A DNA stretch of 49,902 nucleotides from Bacteroidia bacterium (GCA_026932145.1 JAIXKT010000050.1:32429-82330); one strand, 5' to 3'. Positions 1 through 10,295 are shown, numbered from the stretch's first letter. Numbers and translations are program-made. The notes: a model not told the origin generated them from the letters alone.

Positions 1-176
1 TAAAAAATCCAATATGCAAAATATTGGTCTTGTTTATTTTTCACTATCGTATAACCTTACAATTAACGAAACCCATGATGCCCTAATTGCAATAATGATA
101 CACTAACGAAATCATAACTTTCATACCTTTTTTGAAACATAACCCCAAGTCTCTTAACTTGATAAGCTATCAGGAG

Positions 177-2036
177 CTATCGTCCAAAGAAAATCATTAG
201 TATAGAAATATCTGCCGGATTTACTCCGCTAATACGGGAGGCTTGCCCTAAGTTTTCCGGTTTAATTTTGGTTAGTTTTTCCCGTGCTTCATTGGATAAT
301 CCGATAACTTTTTGGTAATTAAAGTTTTCTGGAAGTTTTAGGCTGTCAAAACGCTGTGTTTTTTCAACCATCATCATTTCTTTTTCTATGTAGCCGGCAT
401 ACTTTAGCTGGATTTCAACTTGTTCTATTACTTCTGTTGAGTAATTTGTTAATTTGCTTTGTAGGGCTGGAATAGCCTTAGCTAAATCTTGTAATGTAAC
501 GTTTGGGCGCAAAATGACGTTACTTATTTTTGATTTTTGTTTTAGGAGGGGTTCTTCAAGGTTCTCAAGTAAATAGTTGACAGCATTGGGCTCAACTGAA
601 ATTTCTTGTAAGGAAGATTTCAGTTCGTTTATAGCTTGTTTTTTTTGTTGATTTTTTTGGAATCTATTTTCGGAAGCGAGGCCAATCTGATAACTTTTTT
701 CGGTAAGTCTTAGGTCTGCATTATCTTGGCGCAGTAAAATCCGGTGTTCTGCGCGGGACGTAAACATTCGGTAAGGCTCTTCTATTCCTTTGTTTATCAA
801 GTCATCTATCAAAACACCGATATAGGCTTCATTTCTTTGTAGGATAATAGGTTCTTGGTTTTGGATTGTTCTGGCGGCATTAATACCGGCTATTAGCCCT
901 TGTGCGGCGGCTTCTTCGTAGCCGGTTGTTCCGTTAATTTGGCCTGCAAAGTATAAGTGGTGTATTCGGTGTGTTTCAAGGGAGGCTCTGAGTTGGTAGG
1001 GTGGAAAGTAATCGTATTCTATGGCATAGCCGGGGCGGAACATCTTTGCTCTTTCGAGACCCGGAATATAAGCTAACGCCTTTCGCTGAATATGTTCCGG
1101 CAGTGAAGAAGAAAAACCATTTAGATAAATTTCAACAGTTTGTAATCCTTCCGGCTCTATAAAAATCTGATGTCTATCTCGCTCATGAAAGCGGACAATT
1201 TTGTCTTCTATGGATGGGCAGTATCTTGGCCCCACGCCTTGAATCCTTCCGGTAAAGAGTGGGGAATCCTGAAAGCCTTCTTCCAAAACTTTATGAACCC
1301 TTGGATTGGTGTAGGTGATGTAGCAAGGGCGTTGCTCTAAAAGATGGTCAGTTTCAAGAAAAGAAAATTTACCCCGAATAGTATCACCATATTGGCATTC
1401 GAGTTCTTGATAATTAATAGTTCTACCGTCAATTCTGGGAGGAGTTCCGGTTTTCATACGTCCGGTTTCAAAGCCAAGTTGGCGAAGTTGTTCTGTAACG
1501 CCGGTACTGTTTTTTTCGCCCATACGCCCTCCCGTAAGCTGCTGGTTTCCAATATGGATAACGCCATTTAGGAATGTACCGGTTGTCAATATAATGCACT
1601 TTGCCGAAAAAGTAAGTCCCATTGCGGTTTTTACACCCGTTACAGTATCTCCTTGTGTAACAATCTCTTTAACGGTATCTTGCCAAAAGTCAATGTTGGT
1701 ATTAGATTCGAGCAATATTTTCCATGCTTCGATGAAGCGCACCCTATCAGATTGTGCTCTGGGGCTCCACATAGCAGGGCCCTTGGAGCGATTTAGCATT
1801 CGAAATTGAATGCTGGTTTTGTCTGTGATGATTCCAGAGCCGCCGCCCATAGCATCTATTTCTCTGATAATTTGGCCCTTGGCGATACCTCCCATAGCTG
1901 GATTACAAGACATCTGGGCAATGGTATTCATATTCATCGTGATTAGCAATACTTTGCAACCCATATTTGCTCCGGCAAGTGCTGCCTCACAGCCCGCGTG
2001 CCCCCCGCCAACTACTATGATGTCATACGAATCCAT
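177..2036 (-). CDS. mnmG: tRNA uridine-5-carboxymethylaminomethyl(34) synthesis enzyme MnmG
   Basis: FAD/NADH enzyme that, with MnmE, installs the carboxymethylaminomethyl group on wobble U34 of certain tRNAs in the cytoplasm. The 619-residue protein has the dinucleotide-binding [10 protein letters not shown] motif at residues 10-19, the CNPAMGG stretch near residue 44, and the conserved [19 protein letters not shown] block in the C-terminal half. Length is close to the usual 620-630, so it is complete. The ATG sits at 2034-2036 and gives the FAD motif the expected distance from the N terminus. It is transcribed leftward. The next minus-strand gene upstream, a TonB receptor, ends in a clear terminator, so mnmG most likely has its own promoter in 2037-2100, although I see no convincing promoter motif there. 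I see nothing gene-like in the 176 bases beyond its stop. Identification is secure from motifs and full length. Confidence 0.97.
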   Translation of the reverse strand: MDSYDIIVVGGGHAGCEAALAGANMGCKVLLITMNMNTIAQMSCNPAMGGIAKGQIIREIDAMGGGSGIITDKTSIQFRMLNRSKGPAMWSPRAQSDRVRFIEAWKILLESNTNIDFWQDTVKEIVTQGDTVTGVKTAMGLTFSAKCIILTTGTFLNGVIHIGNQQLTGGRMGEKNSTGVTEQLRQLGFETGRMKTGTPPRIDGRTINYQELECQYGDTIRGKFSFLETDHLLEQRPCYITYTNPRVHKVLEEGFQDSPLFTGRIQGVGPRYCPSIEDKIVRFHERDRHQIFIEPEGLQTVEIYLNGFSSSLPEHIQRKALAYIPGLERAKMFRPGYAIEYDYFPPYQLRASLETHRIHHLYFAGQINGTTGYEEAAAQGLIAGINAARTIQNQEPIILQRNEAYIGVLIDDLINKGIEEPYRMFTSRAEHRILLRQDNADLRLTEKSYQIGLASENRFQKNQQKKQAINELKSSLQEISVEPNAVNYLLENLEEPLLKQKSKISNVILRPNVTLQDLAKAIPALQSKLTNYSTEVIEQVEIQLKYAGYIEKEMMMVEKTQRFDSLKLPENFNYQKVIGLSNEAREKLTKIKPENLGQASRISGVNPADISILMIFFGR

Positions 2037-2100
2037 TTAGCCTTAAAAAGGTGCAAATATCCACATAACCAACATATTTAATAAAAATGTGTATGAGATT

Positions 2101-2146
2101 AAACAAAAAAAACGCTAATTTCATTGGTTCGCAATGAAATTAGCGT
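2101..2146 (-). terminator. Rho-independent terminator of the TonB receptor gene
   Basis: A perfect 14-bp inverted repeat (2112-2125 with 2133-2146, loop of 7) is followed, reading the minus strand, by a T-rich tract (complement of 2101-2111, A-rich on the plus strand). It lies 22 bases past the stop of the TonB receptor gene at 2169 and before mnmG, so it should end that transcript. Confidence 0.88.
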
Positions 2147-2168
2147 AAAGTAAGAGATTATAGAAAGG

Positions 2169-4655
2169 TTAGTTTTTTTCTCCCTCTGTTTTTTCTGTAT
2201 TTTTCTTTTTCGGGTTGAAGAGGAAGCGATATTGAACGGCAAAACTGCGTTGCTCTCCCATTGCAGCACCAGGGAGCGTTGCATATAACTCATTCATGAT
2301 ATTAAATACGTGGAATGAAACAGTTGAATTTCCTTGTGTATAAGCTAAAATAGCATCAAAAACGTTGAACCCGTTTGTGTCATATCTTCTAAAGTTAATA
2401 GCACCATTTAGCGCAACTAAAAATACTTTATCAATATTAATCATGTGGCTGAGGTATCTATGATTAACTGTAAAGGTAAGGCGCTTATAGGTTAGGTCAA
2501 GAGAGGCTCTGGACATCCATTTGGTTCGGTATTTTAGGAAAGAAGGGTTATCCGGGGGTGCTAGAACAGGGTTGTTGGGGTTTATTCTGTTATGAAATTG
2601 GGCAACTAACAATGCTTGGATAAACTCATTGGCTTTGTCTTCTCCGTTTAGGTCGGGGTTTCCATTTTTATCTTCCGGGACCATATAGGTAACACCGGCA
2701 GTTAAATTGAGTAAAATTGGCCCAATTTTTCCGGCAGTAACCGTAGAAACTTCTAAGCCGGTAATGGTCGCTCTGGATAGATTTTGAGCGTTAAAAGCCA
2801 AATTTCCAAACCTGGTAAATTGATCATTATCTACATAAAACTCAACCATATTTTTGAAGTCCATCTTGAAGGCAGCGATGTCAATGAAGCCTTTCCAATA
2901 TTCGCCGAATTTATATAGCTGGCGGATACCTGCTTCTGCGGTATATCCTTTTTCGATATGAATAAGAGGATTGGGAGATACTACGATAGTACCGGCAGCA
3001 GTAGCCGTAAAGCGTTCTGCTACAGACGGGCTGCGTAACCCTTGCCCAATAGAAAACCGCAGAAAACTTCCTTGTAATACCCGAAAACTCATCCCTGCAC
3101 GGAAAATAGGCTCTTGCATGGTACGATATTTAACTATCGGATACTTCCCTTTGGCTTCTACCGAAGCGGCAGTATCGCCGGTGATATCTTCAATTTGGTA
3201 TCTGACGCCAAGTGAAATATTTAATCTATCCCAAAATTTTGCTTCTGCTTGAACATAGGCTGCGTATTGGTTGCCTTTGGCTTTCCCAAAAACACTATCT
3301 GCTTTTACCAATGTACCTACATAGTTCACACCATTGATGAGGGTGATATTTTTCCCTAATCTTTTGGTATATTGAATTTCGTTGTAAATGAGGCTGGAAG
3401 TTCCGCTTTGCGGGGTGCTTAGTCTGTCAATAGCATAAAACCAACGCCCTCTGTAAATAATATGGTCTCCATTTTTGGCTAAGTATGAGATACTTGGGTC
3501 AATTGCATAACGCGGTAAGTATTGGTAGGTTAAGAATCCTTTTCCGGGAATGAGGGCACTATCAGGGAAACCAGCCCAAGCGATGAAAGCTGCGGAAGAA
3601 TCCCAAGAACCTTGAGCATTTAATCCTATATAGAAGCCGGGTAGTTTGGGAAAATAGAGCTTGGTCATGACAATTGCCCGAATTCTGTCTGAAAATTCTT
3701 CTTGTTTAAATCCGGTATCTTTGATTAGGTCTAATTGGGTGGTTAGATCTAAGCGGCTTTTGATTTTTTGGCTATAAAAAAAGTGTATTGATGGGTTTTG
3801 GGCAGCACTACGGCCATCCCAGTTATTAGAAATAGTGGTGTCTTTGATGGGGTTTCCGTTATCATCTTTAAGTGTCCATTTTATCAGAGGTGGGTTGTCA
3901 AATACTTTGTATTTAGCACGAATAGATATTTTGGGTTCCGGTGTGGGGTCAGCGGTTAGTACGTTAATAACTCCCCCCATAGCGCCGGAGCCGAAGATTA
4001 CCGAAGACGCTCCTTTGATAACTTCGATTTGGCGGATGTTGTCTGTGGGTAGTAAGTCAAAGCCTACTGAGTTGCGGTTTGCAGAAATCATGGGTAAGCC
4101 ATCTAACAAAGTGATAACCCGCGAGCCTGCTCCGTAGGTATATCCGCTTGAGCCGCGAATACTCGGCTGATCTTTCATAATCTGAACACCCGGAGTTTGC
4201 TCCATCGCCGACATAATATTCGTAGAAGCCTGATTATCAAGTTTCTTAGGGTTTAGTGTTTCTACAGAAATAGTTAAATCTTCTTTCTTTTGTTCAATTC
4301 TGGCTGCCGTAATGATAACGTCTTCACTTTGGGTGCCTTCTTCTTTCATGTCTATATTCTTCACTAAATTTGTAGCGACAGTCTTGATTATTTTTATCTC
4401 AACAGGTTCATATCCGATGTAAGTAAATCGTAATACGATAGTATCTTTCCGGCTAAGTTGTATGCTATATTTTCCGTCTGTGTTTGTGCCAACGACAGCT
4501 TCGCCTCCGTTGCCGGTTACTTTGGTTCCTATTAAAACCTCTCCGTTAGCTTTATCTGTAACTTTTCCTGAGATAACAATTTTAGGCTGAGCTAAAACTG
4601 CGCCAAGCGTCAATGACCATAATACACAAGTTAAAATCCAATTTTTAATAATCAT
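2169..4655 (-). CDS. TonB-dependent outer-membrane receptor (carboxypeptidase-regulatory-like + plug + barrel)
   Basis: Outer-membrane active transporter energised by TonB; the substrate cannot be read from sequence. From the chosen start the protein has a signal peptide (MIIKNWILTCVLW... ending GAVLAQ), a CarboxypepD_reg-like domain beginning ISGKVTDKANGEVLIGTKV, a plug domain with the typical PSIRGSSGYTYG / VITLLDGLPM stretch and IEVIKGASSVIFGSGAMGGVINV, then a long beta-barrel ending in the aromatic-rich FAVQYRFLFNPKKK region. The reading frame extends 16 codons further upstream to 4703, but that longer start lies upstream of a TAnnTTTG box at 4681-4688 and would spoil the signal peptide, so I use 4655 (828 residues). 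No SusD-like partner is adjacent, which argues against a SusCD glycan-uptake pair and for an iron, cofactor or peptide receptor. It ends at a strong terminator. Confidence 0.9.
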   Translation of the reverse strand: MIIKNWILTCVLWSLTLGAVLAQPKIVISGKVTDKANGEVLIGTKVTGNGGEAVVGTNTDGKYSIQLSRKDTIVLRFTYIGYEPVEIKIIKTVATNLVKNIDMKEEGTQSEDVIITAARIEQKKEDLTISVETLNPKKLDNQASTNIMSAMEQTPGVQIMKDQPSIRGSSGYTYGAGSRVITLLDGLPMISANRNSVGFDLLPTDNIRQIEVIKGASSVIFGSGAMGGVINVLTADPTPEPKISIRAKYKVFDNPPLIKWTLKDDNGNPIKDTTISNNWDGRSAAQNPSIHFFYSQKIKSRLDLTTQLDLIKDTGFKQEEFSDRIRAIVMTKLYFPKLPGFYIGLNAQGSWDSSAAFIAWAGFPDSALIPGKGFLTYQYLPRYAIDPSISYLAKNGDHIIYRGRWFYAIDRLSTPQSGTSSLIYNEIQYTKRLGKNITLINGVNYVGTLVKADSVFGKAKGNQYAAYVQAEAKFWDRLNISLGVRYQIEDITGDTAASVEAKGKYPIVKYRTMQEPIFRAGMSFRVLQGSFLRFSIGQGLRSPSVAERFTATAAGTIVVSPNPLIHIEKGYTAEAGIRQLYKFGEYWKGFIDIAAFKMDFKNMVEFYVDNDQFTRFGNLAFNAQNLSRATITGLEVSTVTAGKIGPILLNLTAGVTYMVPEDKNGNPDLNGEDKANEFIQALLVAQFHNRINPNNPVLAPPDNPSFLKYRTKWMSRASLDLTYKRLTFTVNHRYLSHMINIDKVFLVALNGAINFRRYDTNGFNVFDAILAYTQGNSTVSFHVFNIMNELYATLPGAAMGEQRSFAVQYRFLFNPKKKNTEKTEGEKN

Positions 4656-4680
4656 AGTAAAAATCCAAAAATCATGTGAG

Positions 4681-4688
4681 CAAAAATA
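4681..4688 (-). promoter_or_regulatory. Probable -7 box (TATTTTTG) of the TonB receptor gene
   Basis: On the minus strand this reads TATTTTTG, matching the Bacteroidota -7 consensus TAnnTTTG. It would place the transcription start about 20 bases before the ATG at 4655. I do not see a convincing -33 TTTG at the right distance. The box helps reject the longer start at 4703. Confidence 0.5.
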
Positions 4689-4840
4689 GGAATAGTTATG
4701 CACCTACGATATAAACAGCAAAATATTTTTGGAATTATGGTATCACATTACTGGTAATTTTCGATGCTTCGTTTTTTTTACAAGATATTTTTTTAAAAAG
4801 AGAAAATACTCAAAGATTGTTTTGACTGCCAAAATAATGC

Positions 4841-4879
4841 AATATCGAGAGTTTTTTTCTGAAGAAAACTCTCGATATT
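4841..4879. repeat. 15-bp perfect inverted repeat (hairpin) between secreted-protein gene and TonB receptor gene
   Basis: Bases 4841-4855 pair perfectly with 4865-4879, and the inner bases can extend the stem, leaving a very tight loop. It sits in a 330-base stretch (4656-4985) without a gene, downstream of the secreted repeat protein on the minus strand. There is no T-run after it in either direction, so it is not a textbook terminator, though it could still end the 4986-6116 transcript. The rest of the stretch holds only the receptor's promoter region; a 70-codon plus-strand frame here looks spurious. Confidence 0.6.
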
Positions 4880-4985
4880 ACGTTTCTTGTGTGTTTTACG
4901 ATACAGCCCGAACTGGCTTTTGGGGTAAAACTAAGCTGTGATTAAGACATTAACCTTAGTGGATTACTCACCCCAACTTTGGTGA

Positions 4986-6116
4986 TTAATGGCAAATAGT
5001 GATTTTTAGGTTGGCTACCGGTGCGCCTTTTTCTGCATTGCTAACCTCTGCTATATAGATTCCCGCAGGAATATCTGAAATAGAAAATTGCTGATTTTCA
5101 GAAAAATAGGTTTGAAAAACTACTTGACCGGTTAAAGTTTTTAGTGAAACCATTCCTTGACTAACTCCCTGAATACCGAAATAATCTTGAGACGGATTTG
5201 GATAGAGTCTTATATTGGGTTTATTCGGTACAGAAGCCAAAGAAGTTAAGGGCTGATAAAAGAATGTAGTCCGTTGCGAGTTTACAAAGTTATTTTGCTG
5301 CCAGACATAAGTTGTGTAGTTATGCATGGTACCATCTTGGTTGTAGGTATAAATAAGCCGGTTTTGTTGCTGCCAAGAAGAGCCATTCCAGATGCTTGTA
5401 AGTATCTGATTCAGCTCTTGATACATATTATAGGAATAGCTTTGGGAGTAGCTGTTTGCCCATTGTCCGGAGCCTTGCTGATATGTTTCGGTTAAAATGT
5501 ATGTAATATTGTCATTTGGGTCATAAGAATAAGTGATTCGAGCACTATTTTGCCATTGGCCGGCATTATAGTTTTCTTGTAGGCGTATTTGGATTTTGTT
5601 TGTGGGGGTGTAGGTGCAGGTATATCGGCTTAGTGGTGTATAGGTTTGTGTTGTTGTATCATAGCGTTCAGATTGTTCTACCTGAACTAAGCCGGCGTTG
5701 TAAGTATATACTGTTCTTGAAGACGGAATAAACTGCTGTGATAGACTATTCCAAGCACTGCTCACAATTGTTGAGACTTTTCCCGAAACGTAAGAATAGG
5801 CTGTTAAAGTAACGGGGTGATAAACTCCCTGCAGTAGATTCCAGTTGTATTGGGTAATTTGGTCAATATCAGTACCATTTACATAAGTATAGTTTGTTAA
5901 AGCCAACTTGAGCCATGTTGCATTTTGATAGCTTTCTGCCCGGTAGGTTTCGGCTCTTTGGTTGGTATTATAGGTAACAAATACACGAGATGAAGAATCC
6001 CATGTTGAAGTATTATCGTTCCAAACTTCGGTGAGTGTCTCTGTATAAGGTTGCTGCGCAAATAATTGCCCCCAAAACAGCCCAAGAAAAATGATTAATA
6101 ACGGATAAAAACGCAT
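4986..6116 (-). CDS. Secreted repeat protein with type IX secretion sorting domain
   Basis: Predicted to be exported by the Sec system and then carried across the outer membrane by the type IX system. The 376-residue protein has a signal peptide (MRFYPLLIIFLGLFWG, cut after FAQ), a central region of nine aromatic repeats, and a C-terminal sorting domain from about residue 302 (RLYPNPSQ, later GIYIAEV). The repeats end in Y-[TS]-Y-like triplets whose last Tyr falls at residues 49, 78, 109, 139, 169, 198, 229, 258 and 287, a regular 29-31 residue period. Each unit also carries a W and an R two to four residues before the triplet. The units recall degenerate RHS/YD repeats, but I would not assign a family. 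There is no catalytic motif, so a surface or matrix role is the most that can be suggested. The gene is 50 bases downstream of the large histidine kinase gene. Confidence 0.82.
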   Translation of the reverse strand: MRFYPLLIIFLGLFWGQLFAQQPYTETLTEVWNDNTSTWDSSSRVFVTYNTNQRAETYRAESYQNATWLKLALTNYTYVNGTDIDQITQYNWNLLQGVYHPVTLTAYSYVSGKVSTIVSSAWNSLSQQFIPSSRTVYTYNAGLVQVEQSERYDTTTQTYTPLSRYTCTYTPTNKIQIRLQENYNAGQWQNSARITYSYDPNDNITYILTETYQQGSGQWANSYSQSYSYNMYQELNQILTSIWNGSSWQQQNRLIYTYNQDGTMHNYTTYVWQQNNFVNSQRTTFFYQPLTSLASVPNKPNIRLYPNPSQDYFGIQGVSQGMVSLKTLTGQVVFQTYFSENQQFSISDIPAGIYIAEVSNAEKGAPVANLKITICH

Positions 6117-6166
6117 ATACTAAGTAACTCTATTGCTGCAAAAATAACCATTAAATTTGTTTGTAA

Positions 6167-9100
6167 TTAGGGTTCAGCGTTAATTATAGGCAGTATAACG
6201 GTAAATGTTGTTCCTTTTCCCAAAAAGCTTTCAAAAGAGATACTACCGGCGCATTGCTCAATAATTTTCTGTGAAATGGCAAGCCCTAATCCCATGCCGG
6301 AATTTTTAGTAGAGAAGTTAGGTTCAAATATTTTTGACTGGATTTCTTCCGGTATGCCGGAGCCGTTATCTGCTATCTGAATGATTGCAGAGCCGTCGTT
6401 TGTTGTTAGAATAATTTGTACTAAGCCATAATCTGCCATAGCTTGTAAGCCGTTTTTGACTAAATTAGCAAAGACGCGCATCAGTTGGTCTTTATCTGCC
6501 CAAACAAATACAGTGTCCGTTTCTCCTAAAAAGGTAACATCACCTTCCGGAGAATTTGTGTATAGCTGCTGCACAGAAAGTAATAATTGGTTGAGATTAA
6601 CTACTGCTTTTTGGGCAGAAGGCATGGCAGCAAACTGCGAAAAAGAATTTGCAATGTAGGTTAAAGAATCTATTTGGGTAAGTAATGACTGAATGGTTTT
6701 ATGAAACTGTTGGGCTTGGATATTGCCATGGCTTGAAAGTTTAAGCAGATGTTGAAGCCCTAATTTCATGGGAGTTAGCGGGTTTTTAATTTCGTGGGCT
6801 ACCTGCCTTGCCATTTCCCGCCAAGCTATTTCGCGCTCACTTTTGGCCAACTGTTTTTCACTTTCTGAGAGCTTTACCAGCATTTCATTATAAGAATGAA
6901 TGATGGCACCGATTTCATCAGAAGATTCCCAGTTAATTGTATGGTAATTTTTTTTGCCAAAAGAAATGTCCCCCATCCTTTGTTTCAGTAATTGTAACGG
7001 ATAGGTAACGGAACGGCCAATAAAATAGCCTGCAATTACCACAACAAGAAGTGTAACTACATACAAATTAATCAAATAAGCCAAAAACTGCTTTAATTGG
7101 TTTTCCAAAATATCTTGTTGAGATAGGTAGGGGAGGTTTAAAAAAGCGATAATTTTATACTGATTATCCATAATTACATGATAACCGGATAGATATGTTA
7201 GTTTCCCAATGGTTTCTTCTGTAATGAAGTGCCGAAGTTTATTCTCTTTTATTTTTTCGAGTACCAATGGGTTTATGTTTTCTGAAATTAATCCGGCTTG
7301 AAATATTCGGGGTCTTGTAGAGGCAAAGAGTCTGCCGTCTATTCTAAATAAGTTTAAATCAGCAGCTAAAATCTGCCCGAAACGGTTAAGTGTTTCGGTA
7401 GTAGCTGAATTTAAGCTTGAAGGCTTGGAAATTTCTGCCAATAAAAAAGGTTGTTGCTGGAGTAAATTTGCACATTGGATTAGGTCTTGTTTAAGCCGGA
7501 GCTGTATCGTTTGTAGATAAAAAGATCTAAACTGTGGGGTGGAGATTATCCCCATGATCAGAAGTGGCAAAAGGGTCATTCCGGCTAATATTAGCTGAAT
7601 TCGGCGGGCAAAACTGGGTTTATACTGACGTAAGTTATTTTGCCGGCGGATAACCGACAACACGCCCCAAGCAAAGCCACAAAATGCTAAATAAAAATAT
7701 ACCAAAAAAGAAAAAGCAGTAATTATCTGAAATGTAGTTCGTTTAAAAGAATGTAGCCGTACAATTCTGCCGCCGGGGCTCTCTGCCTGAAAATAACTTG
7801 AATATCTATCTTCCCAATATCCTTGTACAGCTTCGGCAGGCGGCACAGTATAAGTTAGCGGAAATTCATATTCTCCGATAGTCTCTACAAGATGCTGATT
7901 ACGATAAACAGCCAAAGAAAAACCGGAGGGCAAGTTCAATCGCTGACGCAAACTATTATCTAAGAGTAATTGTGGATACAACCTATCCGTTTTACCAATT
8001 TTAGGCTGAAGCTCAACCTGAACCCAGACCTCTCTCCAAGGTTCTAAGGGTACTTTAAACCGCCCTAAGTAGGCATAATCACTTAAACTACTTGGGCCAG
8101 TAATCCGAAATAATGCCTTTGATACAGTGGGTTTACCAATATTTTGCCTAAAATCATACGGAATAGAGGGCAAATCCATCAACTGATTATCAATACGTAA
8201 GCCATTCTGGTCAAATAAAAAAATGTGAATATCGTATCCCCGAAGGTTTACACTTAAATGAATATTGTATAGTTTTTGGATAAATTCAGAGGCAATTATG
8301 TTGGTACTTTTTGCCGCAGTTTGATACAAAACGGTATCTTTTTGTATTTCTAAAACCATATTATCAAACTCAAATTCGGTAATTAAGTCTCTGGGGCTGA
8401 TAAACCGGTTTGCATAGCGGCTTAATTGAACTTGTAGCTGTTGCTGATAACTTTCTGAAATAGCTAAATTTGTAATCCATGCAAAGCCGGCCACAGTTGC
8501 AATGATTTGGGGAATATGTAACCTCCGGGGTTCAATTTCGGATAAAATCTCAGCTAACAAAGCTAATATCATAAGCAACATTGCCGTAAAGGCAATTGGC
8601 CACTGAGAAAGCCCTAATGTAGCCAACATCATTAGGCTTACGCCGACCACAAATACGGCTCCCTCTTGAAGCATACGTGTGAGCGTTTTTTCAGCCATAA
8701 ACCGAATCCACAGACGCACCAATAACTGAATAAGCAACAAAAAGCTACTCAAAATCAGCAATACTGCCGTAAATAAATAAATCGAATAACTATCTAAACG
8801 AAAAATATCCGAAACCTCATAGTAAATTTTAGAGTTGATACAAGCAGTACGAAATAGCTGAAAAAAAGCCCAACTCCCTAAACCTGATGCTATTACCGAA
8901 AAAATACCCGCTAAAGCAGACTTTGTTGGGTTACTAACCAAATTTACACGGCCTAAAACATATCGCCAACGAAATGCTAACGTCGCCAGTAAAATGAAAT
9001 TCAGCAAAACATCTCCCAATGAAGGATTTAAATTGCTAATAGCCAAAACCTCCGGAGAAAATAGCTTGATGGATGAAAAACTATGCGGAATCTGTAGCCA

Positions 9101-9847
9101 TAACATTAACAGCCGAAAAAATATTAAACCGGCACTTAGGCAACATTCCGCAACAAAAATACCGTACTTAACTTGTAATTTAAAAAATAATAAATAAAAA
9201 TAAAAACTAAATAAAATAAACGATAATGTGCTAACAATAAGCCAATAAAAGTTCGATAAAGGATAATAAGAATAAATTTTATAACTCAACTGTATTTTAG
9301 ATGATAACGACAAAACAGGAAAATCTGTATCTGCATAAAGCAAAACCTTATCCGGCTTAATCAGTTCAGGAAAACTCTCTTGCCCAAAAACGTAAGAAGG
9401 AAAATACTCATTATCAATTGAATATGTTTTTACCAAAGTGATTAAATAACTATGATAAGTATTTCCTTGCTTTATCTTTAAATGCCAAAAAGTGCTTTGA
9501 GAAATTTGCAAAATTTCAGGTTCCGGCCTTTTCCATTGCCCTTGAATGCTGGCTATATCCAGAAAGTTTTGGTTTGAAGACCAAGATTTAAGTTGAAGTA
9601 AGCTATCAAATTCTAAATGAAGTACGTGTTTGGGGAGGGTATAATCTTTATTACCTACAATCCGCTGGTGCGTAAAGAATGTTTCCTTAATAATAGAATC
9701 CCATCTTGATTGTAATTTACTTTGTACGATGATTTTACCATCAAAAACCTGCACTAAGGCGATTGCCCCAGAAACCAGAATTAATACAGACAAAACAACC
9801 GTTACAAACAATGTATTGCGGCCTTTTGACGGGATATTTTCTGGCAT
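6167..9847 (-). CDS. Very large NtrY-like membrane sensor histidine kinase
   Basis: Inner-membrane sensor kinase of the NtrY type, expected to autophosphorylate and pass the phosphate to a response regulator; no regulator gene is adjacent. In 1226 residues I see an N-terminal TM helix (about 12-35), a periplasmic-type segment, a block of seven to eight TM helices (about 205-490), a second extracytoplasmic segment, two further TM helices (about 705-775), a sensor-like loop, another TM helix and HAMP (near VTYPLQLLKQRM...), then HisKA with the phospho-acceptor His1018 in QVAHEIKNPLTP. HATPase_c follows with the N box (NLVKNGLQAM) and the G boxes DNGSGIPEEI and GMGLGLAI. All catalytic motifs are intact. 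It is much longer than textbook NtrY (about 750) because of the extra polytopic N-terminal half. It ends close before the secreted repeat protein gene, which may be co-transcribed. Confidence 0.9.
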   Translation of the reverse strand: MPENIPSKGRNTLFVTVVLSVLILVSGAIALVQVFDGKIIVQSKLQSRWDSIIKETFFTHQRIVGNKDYTLPKHVLHLEFDSLLQLKSWSSNQNFLDIASIQGQWKRPEPEILQISQSTFWHLKIKQGNTYHSYLITLVKTYSIDNEYFPSYVFGQESFPELIKPDKVLLYADTDFPVLSLSSKIQLSYKIYSYYPLSNFYWLIVSTLSFILFSFYFYLLFFKLQVKYGIFVAECCLSAGLIFFRLLMLWLQIPHSFSSIKLFSPEVLAISNLNPSLGDVLLNFILLATLAFRWRYVLGRVNLVSNPTKSALAGIFSVIASGLGSWAFFQLFRTACINSKIYYEVSDIFRLDSYSIYLFTAVLLILSSFLLLIQLLVRLWIRFMAEKTLTRMLQEGAVFVVGVSLMMLATLGLSQWPIAFTAMLLMILALLAEILSEIEPRRLHIPQIIATVAGFAWITNLAISESYQQQLQVQLSRYANRFISPRDLITEFEFDNMVLEIQKDTVLYQTAAKSTNIIASEFIQKLYNIHLSVNLRGYDIHIFLFDQNGLRIDNQLMDLPSIPYDFRQNIGKPTVSKALFRITGPSSLSDYAYLGRFKVPLEPWREVWVQVELQPKIGKTDRLYPQLLLDNSLRQRLNLPSGFSLAVYRNQHLVETIGEYEFPLTYTVPPAEAVQGYWEDRYSSYFQAESPGGRIVRLHSFKRTTFQIITAFSFLVYFYLAFCGFAWGVLSVIRRQNNLRQYKPSFARRIQLILAGMTLLPLLIMGIISTPQFRSFYLQTIQLRLKQDLIQCANLLQQQPFLLAEISKPSSLNSATTETLNRFGQILAADLNLFRIDGRLFASTRPRIFQAGLISENINPLVLEKIKENKLRHFITEETIGKLTYLSGYHVIMDNQYKIIAFLNLPYLSQQDILENQLKQFLAYLINLYVVTLLVVVIAGYFIGRSVTYPLQLLKQRMGDISFGKKNYHTINWESSDEIGAIIHSYNEMLVKLSESEKQLAKSEREIAWREMARQVAHEIKNPLTPMKLGLQHLLKLSSHGNIQAQQFHKTIQSLLTQIDSLTYIANSFSQFAAMPSAQKAVVNLNQLLLSVQQLYTNSPEGDVTFLGETDTVFVWADKDQLMRVFANLVKNGLQAMADYGLVQIILTTNDGSAIIQIADNGSGIPEEIQSKIFEPNFSTKNSGMGLGLAISQKIIEQCAGSISFESFLGKGTTFTVILPIINAEP

Positions 9848-10295
9848 AAATCCTAATATTTAGATGCAAGTACGTTAAAAATCAAGCACTGCACAACTAA
9901 AACAAAGCTCTTTTTCAAAATCAAAAACCCTTTTCAATAATGATTACTAACATCCATCAAATAGCTAAAAACTATGAGTTTGAATCTTTTAGAGCCTGCT
10001 TTAGATTTCTTTTTTTCCAAAACATACCCTGTGGCTTCTGCCGTTTCTTGTTTCTAATATCAAATATTTAGCATTAGGAGAAGCTGTGTCTTTGTTCTCG
10101 CATTCAGAGAAAAGTTGTTACTATCAACCGGTACACCAATAATTTTTATGCTTCACTTTTTCTTAATCTATTTTTGGATACTTTTGTGTTTTGGTAATGA
10201 GGGCAGTAACAGATAGTTTGCTTTAGACATAAATTGTAAAGTTACTTTCTTTATTGCCATTTTTTATACCCTCTAAACAACGATCGATTTAAAAT
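9848..10295. other. 448-base divergent intergenic region between the kinase gene and asnB
   Basis: The region must hold promoters for both flanking genes. There are TAnnTTTG-like boxes at 10169-10176 and 10179-10186, but no matching TTTG about 20 bases upstream, so I do not call a promoter. No open frame, tRNA or strong hairpin is visible. Confidence 0.5.

Noticed and set aside
4729-4941. 70-codon plus-strand frame between the repeat protein and the TonB receptor
   Set aside because: It runs through the 15-bp hairpin, has no recognisable domain or start context, and its composition looks non-coding.
10169-10186. Two TAnnTTTG-like boxes upstream of asnB
   Set aside because: No TTTG about 20 bases upstream, and the distance to the ATG is more than 100 bases; AT-rich sequence makes chance matches likely.
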